From contig JAUZPC010000029.1 in assembly GCA_030706105.1 (NCBI GenBank), forward strand, positions 1 through 14,407: DNA of 14,407 nt, given 5' to 3'. The notes under the pieces were generated by a model. It had not been told where the DNA came from. It saw nothing but the letters and a program-made list of their open reading frames with translations, and did no database searches. The first letter of the stretch is position 1; each line of letters starts with the position of its first letter. This stretch comes from Bacteroidota bacterium (GTDB lineage: Bacteria; Bacteroidota; Ignavibacteria; Ignavibacteriales; Ignavibacteriaceae). The translations under genes were made by a program, and so were the position numbers. Shown piece after piece: positions 1 through 6,344 of the stretch.

Positions 1-692
1 AATTGATGAAATCCTTTAACAAGTTTGGTATAAAATTGCCCGACAAGCAGCTAATTTGTGCTCCTATAAAATCAAGTGAAGGACAAGAATATCTGACTTC
101 TATGCAATGTGCGGCAAACTATGCCTGGACTAACAGGCAGGTTATTATGCATCTGGCAAAGAAAAGTCTTCTACAAGTATTAGGGCTGACTGAAAAGGAA
201 TTGGGGTTTTCTTTAGTGTATGACGTAAGTCACAATATTGCAAAGGTCGAACCACATCTAATTGATGGAAAAGCTAAAACAGTTCTCGTTCATAGGAAAG
301 GCGCTACAAGAGCATTTGCTGCGTTAAACACTTCAATACCACTAAAATACAGGTCTATTGGCCAGCCGGTTTTGGTTCCTGGTGATATGGGAAGATGTTC
401 TTATATAACGATTGGAACACAAAAAGCTATGGATGATACCTTTGGCAGTAGCTGCCATGGTGCCGGAAGAAATTTAAGTCGTACAAAGGCGCTAGAACAA
501 TCTAAAGGTAGAAATATTATTGAAGAATTGGCCAACGACGGTATTTATCTGCAGGCCAAGAGCCACAAGACGATTGCTGAGGAAATGCCTGATGCTTATA
601 AAAATGTTACTGATGTTGTTGATATTCTTGAGGCAGAAAATGTAACTAAAAAAGTTGCAAAGCTAAAACCAATCGGTGTAATCAAAGGCTAA
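1..692 (+). CDS. rtcB: RNA-splicing ligase RtcB, C-terminal part (5' end outside window)
   Basis: RtcB joins RNA 2',3'-cyclic phosphate or 3'-phosphate ends to 5'-OH ends using GTP and Mn2+, in tRNA splicing or RNA repair in the cytoplasm. About 229 residues are visible, roughly the C-terminal half of a family member of about 400-480 residues. Family signatures in order: AANYAWTNRQ (about residue 37 of the visible part), VYDVSHNIAK with a metal-binding His, HRKGATRAF, PVLVPGDMG, and SSCHGAGR, whose His (codon at 456-458) is the residue that becomes guanylylated. That His lies 78 residues from the C-terminus, the same distance as I recall for His404 of the Pyrococcus enzyme. The end (PIGVIKG) is intact. 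The frame is open to the left edge, so the TTG/ATG at 3-8 are internal codons and not the start. It is the only + strand gene, converging on hbd. No rtcA, archease or RtcR-type regulator is visible. Confidence 0.96.
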   Translation, partial: LMKSFNKFGIKLPDKQLICAPIKSSEGQEYLTSMQCAANYAWTNRQVIMHLAKKSLLQVLGLTEKELGFSLVYDVSHNIAKVEPHLIDGKAKTVLVHRKGATRAFAALNTSIPLKYRSIGQPVLVPGDMGRCSYITIGTQKAMDDTFGSSCHGAGRNLSRTKALEQSKGRNIIEELANDGIYLQAKSHKTIAEEMPDAYKNVTDVVDILEAENVTKKVAKLKPIGVIKG

Positions 693-847
693 TGAAATTC
701 CAAAAGTATCCAATAACAAACCCAAAGCAGGGAAGAAATAGAAACTGTTTGCGAGTAATCAATAATTATAATGAGGTGTTTTTATATTTAATTAAGTTTA
801 CATAATATATATTATCGGCAATATTCTTGTGGCGGCTATTCATTTAA
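693..847. other. Convergent intergenic gap between rtcB and hbd
   Basis: About 155 AT-rich bases separate the stop codons of two converging genes. I see no coding signature, no tRNA, and no GC-rich stem followed by a T-run that would make a standard intrinsic terminator for either gene. The only symmetric element is a perfect 14-base A/T palindrome at 802-815 (ATAATATATATTAT), too weak to call a terminator. The motif TTTAATTAA occurs on both sides of it (about 787-795 and 843-851), the second copy running into the hbd stop codon. Confidence 0.6.
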
Positions 848-1699
848 TTAAATATATTTGTAAAATCCTTCACCTGTTTTCTTTCCTAATTTCTTTGCAG
901 CTACCATTTTCTTTAATAATGGACATGCCCTATATTTGGAATCATTATATCCGCTATACAGAACATTCATAATATCCAGGCATATATCCAGACCAATAAA
1001 GTCTGCAAGCGCTAAGGGGCCCATAGGATGATTCATACCCAATTTCATAACAGTGTCTATGTCTTTTGCTGAGGCTACACCTTCCATCAGGCAAAAAATA
1101 GCTTCGTTGATCATTGGCATTAATATTCTGTTTGAAACAAACCCGGGATAATCAAATACTTCAACCGGCTCCTTGCTTAGTTTAATGGCTAAATCCCTAA
1201 TTTCCTGATATGTGCTTTCAGAAGTTGAATACCCGCGAATTATCTCTACGAGCTTCATCATGGGCACCGGATTCATAAAATGCATACCAATAAACTTATC
1301 CGGCTTTTGTTCAGGGGCAAGCTCTGTAATGGATAACGAGGACGTATTTGTGGCAATAATAGATTCAGCTTTAGAATTATTTAGTATTTCTTTATATATA
1401 TTAAGTTTAGCCGTCTTATTTTCATATATCGCTTCAATATATAAATCGGAATTATAAGTCTGATTATCAATTCTATCTAATAGCATTATTCTGCTTAGAG
1501 TTTCCTGCTTTTCATCTGTTGTTATTAATTCTTTAGCTATTTGGCGGTCAAGATTTGTAGAAATTGTAGACAAAGCTTTCTTGCCGGCTTCCTTATTTTG
1601 TTCAATTAAATATGTATCAAATTTATTCAAAGCAAAAATATGGGCTATTCCATTTCCCATAGTCCCCCCACCTATTACTGCTACAGTATTAATTTCCAT
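848..1699 (-). CDS. hbd: 3-hydroxybutyryl-CoA dehydrogenase (3-hydroxyacyl-CoA dehydrogenase family)
   Basis: NAD(P)-dependent oxidoreductase interconverting 3-hydroxyacyl-CoA and 3-oxoacyl-CoA, in fatty-acid oxidation or butyrate-type metabolism. The 283 residues match the usual length of the stand-alone enzyme (about 280) with no hydratase fusion. The N-terminal Rossmann fold has the dinucleotide loop VIGGGTMG (residues 8-15). Catalytic residues are visible: Ser in NTSS (about 120), His140 in HFMNPVPMMKLVE, Glu152 and Asn190 in GFVSNR, with His-Glu and Glu-Asn spacings as in the human enzyme. The C-terminal helical domain includes NHPMGPLALADFIGLD and ends with KKTGEGFYKY. The ATG is preceded by AAAGG (1706-1710) six bases upstream. 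It is the last gene of the - strand block, 76 bases after holB, with no thiolase or hydratase nearby. Butyryl versus longer-chain preference cannot be read from the sequence. Confidence 0.95.
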   Translation of the reverse strand: MEINTVAVIGGGTMGNGIAHIFALNKFDTYLIEQNKEAGKKALSTISTNLDRQIAKELITTDEKQETLSRIMLLDRIDNQTYNSDLYIEAIYENKTAKLNIYKEILNNSKAESIIATNTSSLSITELAPEQKPDKFIGMHFMNPVPMMKLVEIIRGYSTSESTYQEIRDLAIKLSKEPVEVFDYPGFVSNRILMPMINEAIFCLMEGVASAKDIDTVMKLGMNHPMGPLALADFIGLDICLDIMNVLYSGYNDSKYRACPLLKKMVAAKKLGKKTGEGFYKYI

Positions 1700-1775
1700 T
1701 TTAAACCTTTAATATTTGATATATTAAAATAAAATAAAAACTATTTTTAAAAAATATGAGAAGTAGTACGGTGAC

Positions 1776-2900
1776 TTACGATACTTTTAGATTCTGCTGG
1801 TATATTTTGAATATATCTGTAACGATTTTCAAAAGAATTAGATTTTGGTTTATATTCATTCTGGGATAACTGGATATAATTTCTAATTGTTTAATGATTT
1901 CGCTAACATCGGAGTGTTTAATGTTTTTATTGAATTTCTGGATAGTTTCTTTATGAGATTCAAAGTATAAATTATTAAAACCTAATTTATCCTTTTGAAC
2001 ATCCATAAACCAGTACATCATCAGTGAAATTACAAATTCCAATATTTTATCATCATTGTCTATTAAATAATTTAATTCATCTAAAGCAGTATTAAATCTT
2101 CCGGCTAAGGAATTCCTCAATATATTTATAGTTTTTTCAAGCAGTAAATCTATGTCATTTTCTAATAATTTTAGAGCGGTAACTGCTGAGCCATTTGCAA
2201 ATGGTATTACTTTATTTGCTTTAACTCTATCGATATTAAACATATTAACCAAAACATTTTCGAGGTTCACATTATCAAGAGGTTGAAAATTAATGTTCCA
2301 GCATCTCGATCTGGTGGTTTCTCTTAAGCTTCCCGGGTATTTTGTCATTAGAATAAAAATTACACCTTCTGGGGGTTCCTCAAGGCTTTTTAACAGAGCA
2401 TTTTGAGCTCCTTCACTCATTAAATGAGCGTCTGATATAATAATTATTCTATATTTGATTTCGGAGAATTGCAGCGACAGGAAGTATTTTATATCCCTGA
2501 TACTGTTTATTTTTATGTTATTTGCTCTGGGTAATTTTATTTTATAATAAGGATTTAGCTTCTTCTTACTTATTTCATTTCTGAAGTTAATTATATCCTC
2601 TTGATCTAATTTCTCAAATGGATCATTATCTTCAGTTTCATTTTTACCTCTTGGTAATGGTATTATATATTTTACATAAGGCTCGCCAAAAGAATAAATC
2701 TTTTTTAAATTAGCTTCTGAAATACTAGGATCAAAATGTTTATTTAAAATTTCAGCAAATTTTAATGCACAAAATTCTTTCCCTATACCATCCTGCCCGC
2801 TAAATAAAAACGCGTGTGGAATCTTTCCAGACTCAATTATATTATTAAGAATTGTTTTAGCGTTTTCCTGACCATATAAATCATCCCATAATGAATTCAT
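1776..2900 (-). CDS. holB: DNA polymerase III subunit delta' (clamp-loader)
   Basis: Delta' is the stator subunit of the clamp loader that opens the beta sliding clamp onto primed DNA. The 374 residues show the AAA+ layout: an N-terminal WDDLYGQENAK start, a Walker A-like loop GQDGIGKE (about residues 35-42) in which the usual Ser/Thr after Lys is Glu, the segment IIIISDAHLMSEGAQNALLKSLEEPP (about 152-178) in place of Walker B, and the SRC motif in TTRSRCW (about 197-203). A degenerate nucleotide site is normal for delta', which does not hydrolyse ATP. The four-cysteine zinc module normally found between residues about 50 and 70 is absent. An insert with PLPRGKNETEDNDPFEKL (about 82-99) follows instead, which I associate with Chlorobi/Ignavibacteria relatives. 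The C-terminal half is helical collar-like. The ATG lies 5 bases after the DUF2795 stop and has no clear Shine-Dalgarno, suggesting translational coupling. The alternative, a DnaX-type subunit, is unlikely given the SRC context and short length. Confidence 0.9.
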   Translation of the reverse strand: MNSLWDDLYGQENAKTILNNIIESGKIPHAFLFSGQDGIGKEFCALKFAEILNKHFDPSISEANLKKIYSFGEPYVKYIIPLPRGKNETEDNDPFEKLDQEDIINFRNEISKKKLNPYYKIKLPRANNIKINSIRDIKYFLSLQFSEIKYRIIIISDAHLMSEGAQNALLKSLEEPPEGVIFILMTKYPGSLRETTRSRCWNINFQPLDNVNLENVLVNMFNIDRVKANKVIPFANGSAVTALKLLENDIDLLLEKTINILRNSLAGRFNTALDELNYLIDNDDKILEFVISLMMYWFMDVQKDKLGFNNLYFESHKETIQKFNKNIKHSDVSEIIKQLEIISSYPRMNINQNLILLKIVTDIFKIYQQNLKVS

Positions 2901-2905
2901 TATAC

Positions 2906-3127
2906 TTAGTAGTCGTCTTCATTATAAAAGTAGTCATCATCTGAAGGATAATCAGGCCATATATCTTCAATAGATTCATAAGGTTCATCAGAATCTTCAA
3001 GTTCCATTAAGTTCTCGATTACTTCATATGGAGCCCCAATTCTTTCGCCATAGTCAAGTAATTCTTCTTTAGTTGCGGGCCAAGGAGCATCATCTAAATA
3101 AGATGCTAGTTCTATAGTCCATATCAT
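2906..3127 (-). CDS. DUF2795-family small acidic protein
   Basis: A 73-residue protein of unknown function matching the DUF2795 pattern: WTIELASYLDDAPWPATKEE, then GAPYEVIENLMELED and YESIEDIWPDYP. It is extremely acidic: I count 24 Asp/Glu against one Lys and one Arg, ending in an Asp/Glu/Tyr-rich tail (DDDYFYNEDDY). There is no signal peptide or membrane segment, so it should be cytosolic. The ATG has a Shine-Dalgarno-like AAAGG (CCTTT at 3135-3139) seven bases upstream. It sits 28 bases after the M23 peptidase gene and only 5 bases before holB, so it is co-transcribed and probably translationally coupled with delta'. The function is not known; the acidity would fit a nucleic-acid mimic or an adaptor for a basic partner, but that is a guess. 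Confidence 0.85.
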   Translation of the reverse strand: MIWTIELASYLDDAPWPATKEELLDYGERIGAPYEVIENLMELEDSDEPYESIEDIWPDYPSDDDYFYNEDDY

Positions 3128-3155
3128 AATTAAACCTTTATTTATAATTTAATAT

Positions 3156-4076
3156 TTAGAATACATTCAGATCTTCTAAGAAAAAATTTAATGGATCAAT
3201 TTTTTCACCATTGTAACTGACTTCATAATGTAAATGCGGCCCGGTAGACATACCTGTGTTACCGGATTTCCCAATTTCCTCTCTCCTTTTAACTTTTTGT
3301 CCTACGCTAACCAAAATTTCGGAAAGATGTCCGTATACAGTATGATACCCATAACCATGATCAATTTCAATAACGTTGCCATATCCGCCTTTAACACCTG
3401 TAAAAACAACAGTTCCATTCCCGGAGGCCATAACCGTAGTACCCACAGCAGCATTTATATCTATACCTTCATGCATTTTGTTCATATGCAATATCGGGTG
3501 ATATCGAATTCCGAAACCGCTGGTCATGTAATTACCTTCTATAGGTCTTATTGCAGGTATATTGTCAAATTCTTTTTTATTATTATTAAATTTATTAATT
3601 ATAAGAGAATATTGATTTTTTTCAAATTCCAGCTTTCTTGCAAGTTCATCCACGTATTTTACAGCACTATTTATATTATTATCATTTAGAGTATATGAAG
3701 TTATAATATCTTTAGAGCCGCCGATACCCAATTTCTTTTCTGCCTCCGAAATCGGTTCAAGATTTACAGCTATCCGTAGTTGGTCATTAAAATAATTTAC
3801 ACTATCTATCCTTTCACTCAATTTTTTATACTGAGTGACCATTGCTTTTAATTTTGATCTTAATAAGTCGTTTTCTTTTCGAACCTTATCGCTACTGTTA
3901 CCACTAATCACAAAAAAAGTAACCAGTAAAGAAACTGCTGATATAGCTCCAAAATACTTTAAATAATTTATGTTTTTACCGGATTTGCGATAAAAATGAA
4001 TATAATCTAAAATATAGTGAAAAATATTAAGAATAAACTTAGAATATTTTTTGAATAAAATATTAATAATTTTCAT
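3156..4076 (-). CDS. Membrane-anchored M23 (LytM-type) peptidoglycan endopeptidase
   Basis: A probable zinc endopeptidase that cuts peptide cross-links in the cell wall from the periplasmic face. In the 306 residues: a basic cytoplasmic N-terminus (1-38), one membrane segment (about 41-58, FGAISAVSLLVTFFVI), a coiled coil (about 62-100, KVRKENDLLRSKLKAMV) and a second helical stretch (about 135-170), then the M23 domain (about 185-300). Metal and catalytic residues are present: HEGID (His202, Asp206), GHLS (His250) and HLHYE (His281, His283), so it should be active rather than a degenerate LytM activator. The single anchor plus coiled coil followed by M23 resembles envelope-morphogenesis peptidases. 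A sigma70-like promoter lies just upstream (4090-4118), and no Shine-Dalgarno precedes the ATG. It follows hprK by 54 bases and precedes DUF2795 by 28. No bactofilin gene is seen next to it. Confidence 0.93.
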   Translation of the reverse strand: MKIINILFKKYSKFILNIFHYILDYIHFYRKSGKNINYLKYFGAISAVSLLVTFFVISGNSSDKVRKENDLLRSKLKAMVTQYKKLSERIDSVNYFNDQLRIAVNLEPISEAEKKLGIGGSKDIITSYTLNDNNINSAVKYVDELARKLEFEKNQYSLIINKFNNNKKEFDNIPAIRPIEGNYMTSGFGIRYHPILHMNKMHEGIDINAAVGTTVMASGNGTVVFTGVKGGYGNVIEIDHGYGYHTVYGHLSEILVSVGQKVKRREEIGKSGNTGMSTGPHLHYEVSYNGEKIDPLNFFLEDLNVF

Positions 4077-4089
4077 AATTTAGTTGCGG

Positions 4090-4118
4090 AATGTAAAAAA
4101 ATGATGTAAGAATGTCAA
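4090..4118 (-). promoter_or_regulatory. Sigma70-like promoter for the M23-DUF2795-holB unit
   Basis: On the - strand a perfect -35 hexamer TTGACA (TGTCAA at 4113-4118) is followed after exactly 17 bases by TACATT (4090-4095), which matches the -10 consensus at 4 of 6 positions. It sits in the 54-base gap between the hprK stop and the M23 start codon at 4076, the widest gap in the upstream part of the block. Only 13 bases lie between the -10 box and the ATG, so the transcript would begin about 5-8 bases before the start codon, in keeping with the missing Shine-Dalgarno. This is a sequence match only. If this lineage uses Bacteroidetes-type promoters (TAnnTTTG), the resemblance could be chance. 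Confidence 0.55.
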
Positions 4119-4130
4119 GGTAAGTTAGTA

Positions 4131-5147
4131 TTATTCAAAATCGTGCTCAAAATAATCTACATTTCTTATGTCATTTTCGCTTTTGTTCTTCTTTATCTTG
4201 TCGCACAGTCTGGTTTGAAAAATTTCGGCAGCATTGTACCCGTAATGCTTAAGTAAATAATTTAAGCTAATAACTTCAGAAATAACAGTTATGTTTTTTC
4301 CGGGTATAATAGGCAGTTTTACATAAGGGACTTCAATTCCAGAAATAATCACGCTGCTTTCATCTAAACCGGTTCTTGTATATTCTGTTTTATCGTCCCA
4401 TACTTCTAATTCTACAATAATTTCAAGCCTTTTTTGGTATCTGATTGCCCTGATACCAAAAGTTCTTTCTACGTCAATTATTCCCAACCCCCTAATTTCC
4501 ATAAAATGTTTAGCGAGATTAGTGCCTGAACCAAGCAAAATGCCTTCCCCCTTTTTTGTAAGGAAGATAACGTCATCTGCAACGAGCCTATGCCCTCTTT
4601 CAATTAAATCAAGAGCAACTTCACTTTTCCCAACACCTGATGCACCAACAAACAACATACCGACACCATAAACATCAACAAAAGAACCATGAATTGAAAT
4701 TCTTTCTGCAAATTGATCTTCCAGAAAATCACTCAAAAAGTAAACAAGTTTAGTTGTAGAAAGTGAAGAGCCAAAAACGGGTATGTGATATTTATTTGCT
4801 AAGGCCAATAATTCGGGAAATGGTGCATTATTGTCTGTTAGTATAATGCACGGTATATTAAACTTAAAAATTCTATCGAGGCATTCAATTTTACTTACAT
4901 CATCAAGTTTTTCAAGATATTTCATTTCAGTATTACCGAAAATCTGAATTCGGGAATAGGAAAATAAATCCACAAACCCGGCTAAAGCTAAACCGGGTCT
5001 GTGTAAGTTTTGTTCATTTATTTTATTAGAAAAGCCGCTTTCATCGGATAAGAGCTCTAACTGAAATTGATTTTTAGGATTCTCAAATAAATACTGTACA
5101 GTTATAGTATCTTTTCGTGAAATGGCTTTTTGATCTATTTTAATCAT
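4131..5147 (-). CDS. hprK: HPr kinase/phosphorylase
   Basis: A bifunctional ATP-dependent kinase and phosphorylase acting on the regulatory serine of the phosphocarrier HPr, linking metabolite levels to carbon regulation. The length of 338 residues is slightly above the usual 310-330. The N-terminal domain (about 1-130) includes HRPGLALAGF (49-58). The C-terminal kinase domain has HGSFVDVYGVG with the conserved His153, the P-loop GASGVGKS (168-175), the acidic pair Asp191-Asp192 in RLVADDV, and the family signature MEIRGLGIIDVERTFG (216-231). It ends with the typical YNAAEIFQTRL region. All catalytic elements are intact. Its ATG overlaps the hpf stop by 8 bases and has no Shine-Dalgarno, so translation is probably coupled to hpf. 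No HPr, enzyme I or EII gene lies in the window, so its HPr-like partner must be encoded elsewhere. Confidence 0.96.
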   Translation of the reverse strand: MIKIDQKAISRKDTITVQYLFENPKNQFQLELLSDESGFSNKINEQNLHRPGLALAGFVDLFSYSRIQIFGNTEMKYLEKLDDVSKIECLDRIFKFNIPCIILTDNNAPFPELLALANKYHIPVFGSSLSTTKLVYFLSDFLEDQFAERISIHGSFVDVYGVGMLFVGASGVGKSEVALDLIERGHRLVADDVIFLTKKGEGILLGSGTNLAKHFMEIRGLGIIDVERTFGIRAIRYQKRLEIIVELEVWDDKTEYTRTGLDESSVIISGIEVPYVKLPIIPGKNITVISEVISLNYLLKHYGYNAAEIFQTRLCDKIKKNKSENDIRNVDYFEHDFE

Positions 5148-5451
5148 TGGGTATTCTGACAGCAGTTTTTTTAGTTTTAATTTTTTCTAATTGTTTTAAG
5201 ATCTTTTCTACTGCAAGATTAATTGATTTTTTGAAATCATCAGAAGTTTCGGTAGCAGTTACAGTTTGACCAGGAATGTGAATTACTATTTCTACTTCCT
5301 TAACGCTATCTTTATTATTCTGGAAGCTTAATATAACATCTGAACTCATGATTTCGCCGTTAAAACGTTCTAATCTCTCTATTTCGCTCGTAATGTACTC
5401 TTTTAATGTATCATGAGCTTTAAATTTTCTTGCTGTTATATTGATTTTCAT
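5140..5451 (-). CDS. hpf: Ribosome hibernation-promoting factor, short form
   Basis: A 103-residue member of the HPF/RaiA (sigma54 modulation/S30EA) family, which binds the 30S decoding channel and keeps idle ribosomes inactive in starvation. It has the beta-alpha-beta-beta-beta-alpha pattern: MKINITARKFKAHDTLKEYI, then EIERLERFNGEI, VEIVIHIPGQTVTATE and DDFKKSINLAVEKILKQLEK, ending in a basic stretch (KIKTKK). The length fits the short form; the C-terminal dimerisation domain of long HPF is absent, so dimer formation would need another factor or not occur. The start has the best ribosome binding site of the window, GGAGG four bases before the ATG, implying high expression. It is 14 bases after xerC and overlaps hprK by 8 bases. 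An hpf-ptsN-hprK order is known in Betaproteobacteria; here ptsN is missing from between them. Confidence 0.93.
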   Translation of the reverse strand: MKINITARKFKAHDTLKEYITSEIERLERFNGEIMSSDVILSFQNNKDSVKEVEIVIHIPGQTVTATETSDDFKKSINLAVEKILKQLEKIKTKKTAVRIPND

Positions 5452-5460
5452 GGAACCTCC
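5452..5460 (-). promoter_or_regulatory. Strong Shine-Dalgarno site of hpf
   Basis: On the - strand GGAGG (CCTCC at 5456-5460) stands four bases before the hpf ATG. Most other genes in the block have only AAAGG or no recognisable Shine-Dalgarno, so this is the strongest one here. It supports the chosen hpf start and suggests that hpf is made in larger amounts than its operon neighbours. Confidence 0.7.
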
Positions 5461-5465
5461 AATTT

Positions 5466-6341
5466 TTATGATTTTGGATGTGATTTTTTGTATGTATTTT
5501 TTAATCTTTCAATACTAACATGAGTATAAATCTGTGTTGTAGAAAGATTTTCATGCCCTAAAAACTCTTTAACGGTAAGTAGATCTGCACCATTGTCCAG
5601 CATATGTGTAGCAGCACTGTGCCGTAGAATGTGAGGGCTTTTTTTCTCAATATCTGTAACTAATGACAAATATTTGTTTATTATATTATAGACTCTCTTT
5701 TGGTTAAGTCTCCTTCCTTTTTTATTTACAACTAAAGACATTTCACTTGTATTTCGTATCTTTAAATAATTTTCAATTACTAAAATTGATTTAGAGCCAA
5801 CAGGAACATTTCTTATTTTGTTGCCTTTACCATGTATAGTAAGATTTTTTCTATAAAAATTCAAATCATTAATGTTTAAGTTACATAATTCGCTTACCCG
5901 TATTGCACATCCGTATAGGAGCTCAAAAACTACTTTTTCTAATTCCGGCTCCTTACTTTGTTGCTCTATTAAATTTATAATTTCGGGAAATAAAGGTTGT
6001 CCAATTATTTCAGGTATTTTTGAACTAACTTTTGGACCGGAAATGTTATCCGTTGGGTTGATATTAATAGTCTCATTGTTAATTCCAAATTTAAACATAC
6101 CTTTTAGTGCAGATAGCTTTCTATTTATTGTCCTTTTATTATATCCGCTGGTACTTAAATATATCAAAAAACTTCTAATAAATCGCTCAGAAATATCACT
6201 TGTGTTTATTTTTGCTGAGTTCTCACAAAAGGCACTAAATGACTCATAATCTTCTTTATAAGATTTTACAGTCAGTTCTGAATATTTCTTCACTTTTGAA
6301 ATATATTCCAAATAATTTTGACTTAATTCAGTAATTAGCAT
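5466..6341 (-). CDS. xerC: Tyrosine recombinase XerC/XerD
   Basis: A site-specific recombinase that resolves chromosome dimers at dif during cell division. The 291 residues match the Xer family length (about 295). The N-terminal SAM-like DNA-binding domain (about 1-100) includes KKYSELTVKSYKEDYESF and NKRTINRKLSALKGMFKF. The C-terminal catalytic domain carries the full catalytic set: Arg148 (GCAIRVSEL), Lys172 (HGKGNKIRNVPV), His237 and Arg240 (HILRHSAATHML), His263 (FLGHENLSTTQ) and Tyr272 (QIYTHV). It lies 3 bases after topA, a common xerC neighbour, and there are no attachment sites, excisionase or phage genes, so a housekeeping role is much more likely than a phage integrase. Telling XerC from XerD needs the rest of the genome; the symbol rests on the topA context. 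Confidence 0.9.
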   Translation of the reverse strand: MLITELSQNYLEYISKVKKYSELTVKSYKEDYESFSAFCENSAKINTSDISERFIRSFLIYLSTSGYNKRTINRKLSALKGMFKFGINNETININPTDNISGPKVSSKIPEIIGQPLFPEIINLIEQQSKEPELEKVVFELLYGCAIRVSELCNLNINDLNFYRKNLTIHGKGNKIRNVPVGSKSILVIENYLKIRNTSEMSLVVNKKGRRLNQKRVYNIINKYLSLVTDIEKKSPHILRHSAATHMLDNGADLLTVKEFLGHENLSTTQIYTHVSIERLKNTYKKSHPKS

Positions 6342-6344
6342 TAG

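Noticed and set aside
802..815. A/T palindrome as a bidirectional terminator between converging genes
   Set aside because: No G or C in the stem and no following T-run in either direction; too unstable to call.
1741..1757. A/T-rich inverted repeat between holB and hbd as a terminator or promoter
   Set aside because: The symmetry is made only of A and T runs, with no stable stem and no convincing -35/-10 pair; such patterns are expected by chance in AT-rich DNA.
3234..3689. A 151-codon open frame on the + strand
   Set aside because: It lies opposite the well-supported M23 peptidase, has no family signature and reads as the antisense of conserved motifs.
5872..6249. A 125-codon open frame on the + strand
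   Set aside because: It is antisense to the Xer recombinase with an intact catalytic set; no independent evidence.
5466..6341. Xer gene as a phage or island integrase
   Set aside because: It is embedded in a housekeeping operon after topA, with Xer-type length and motifs and no attachment repeats or phage genes.
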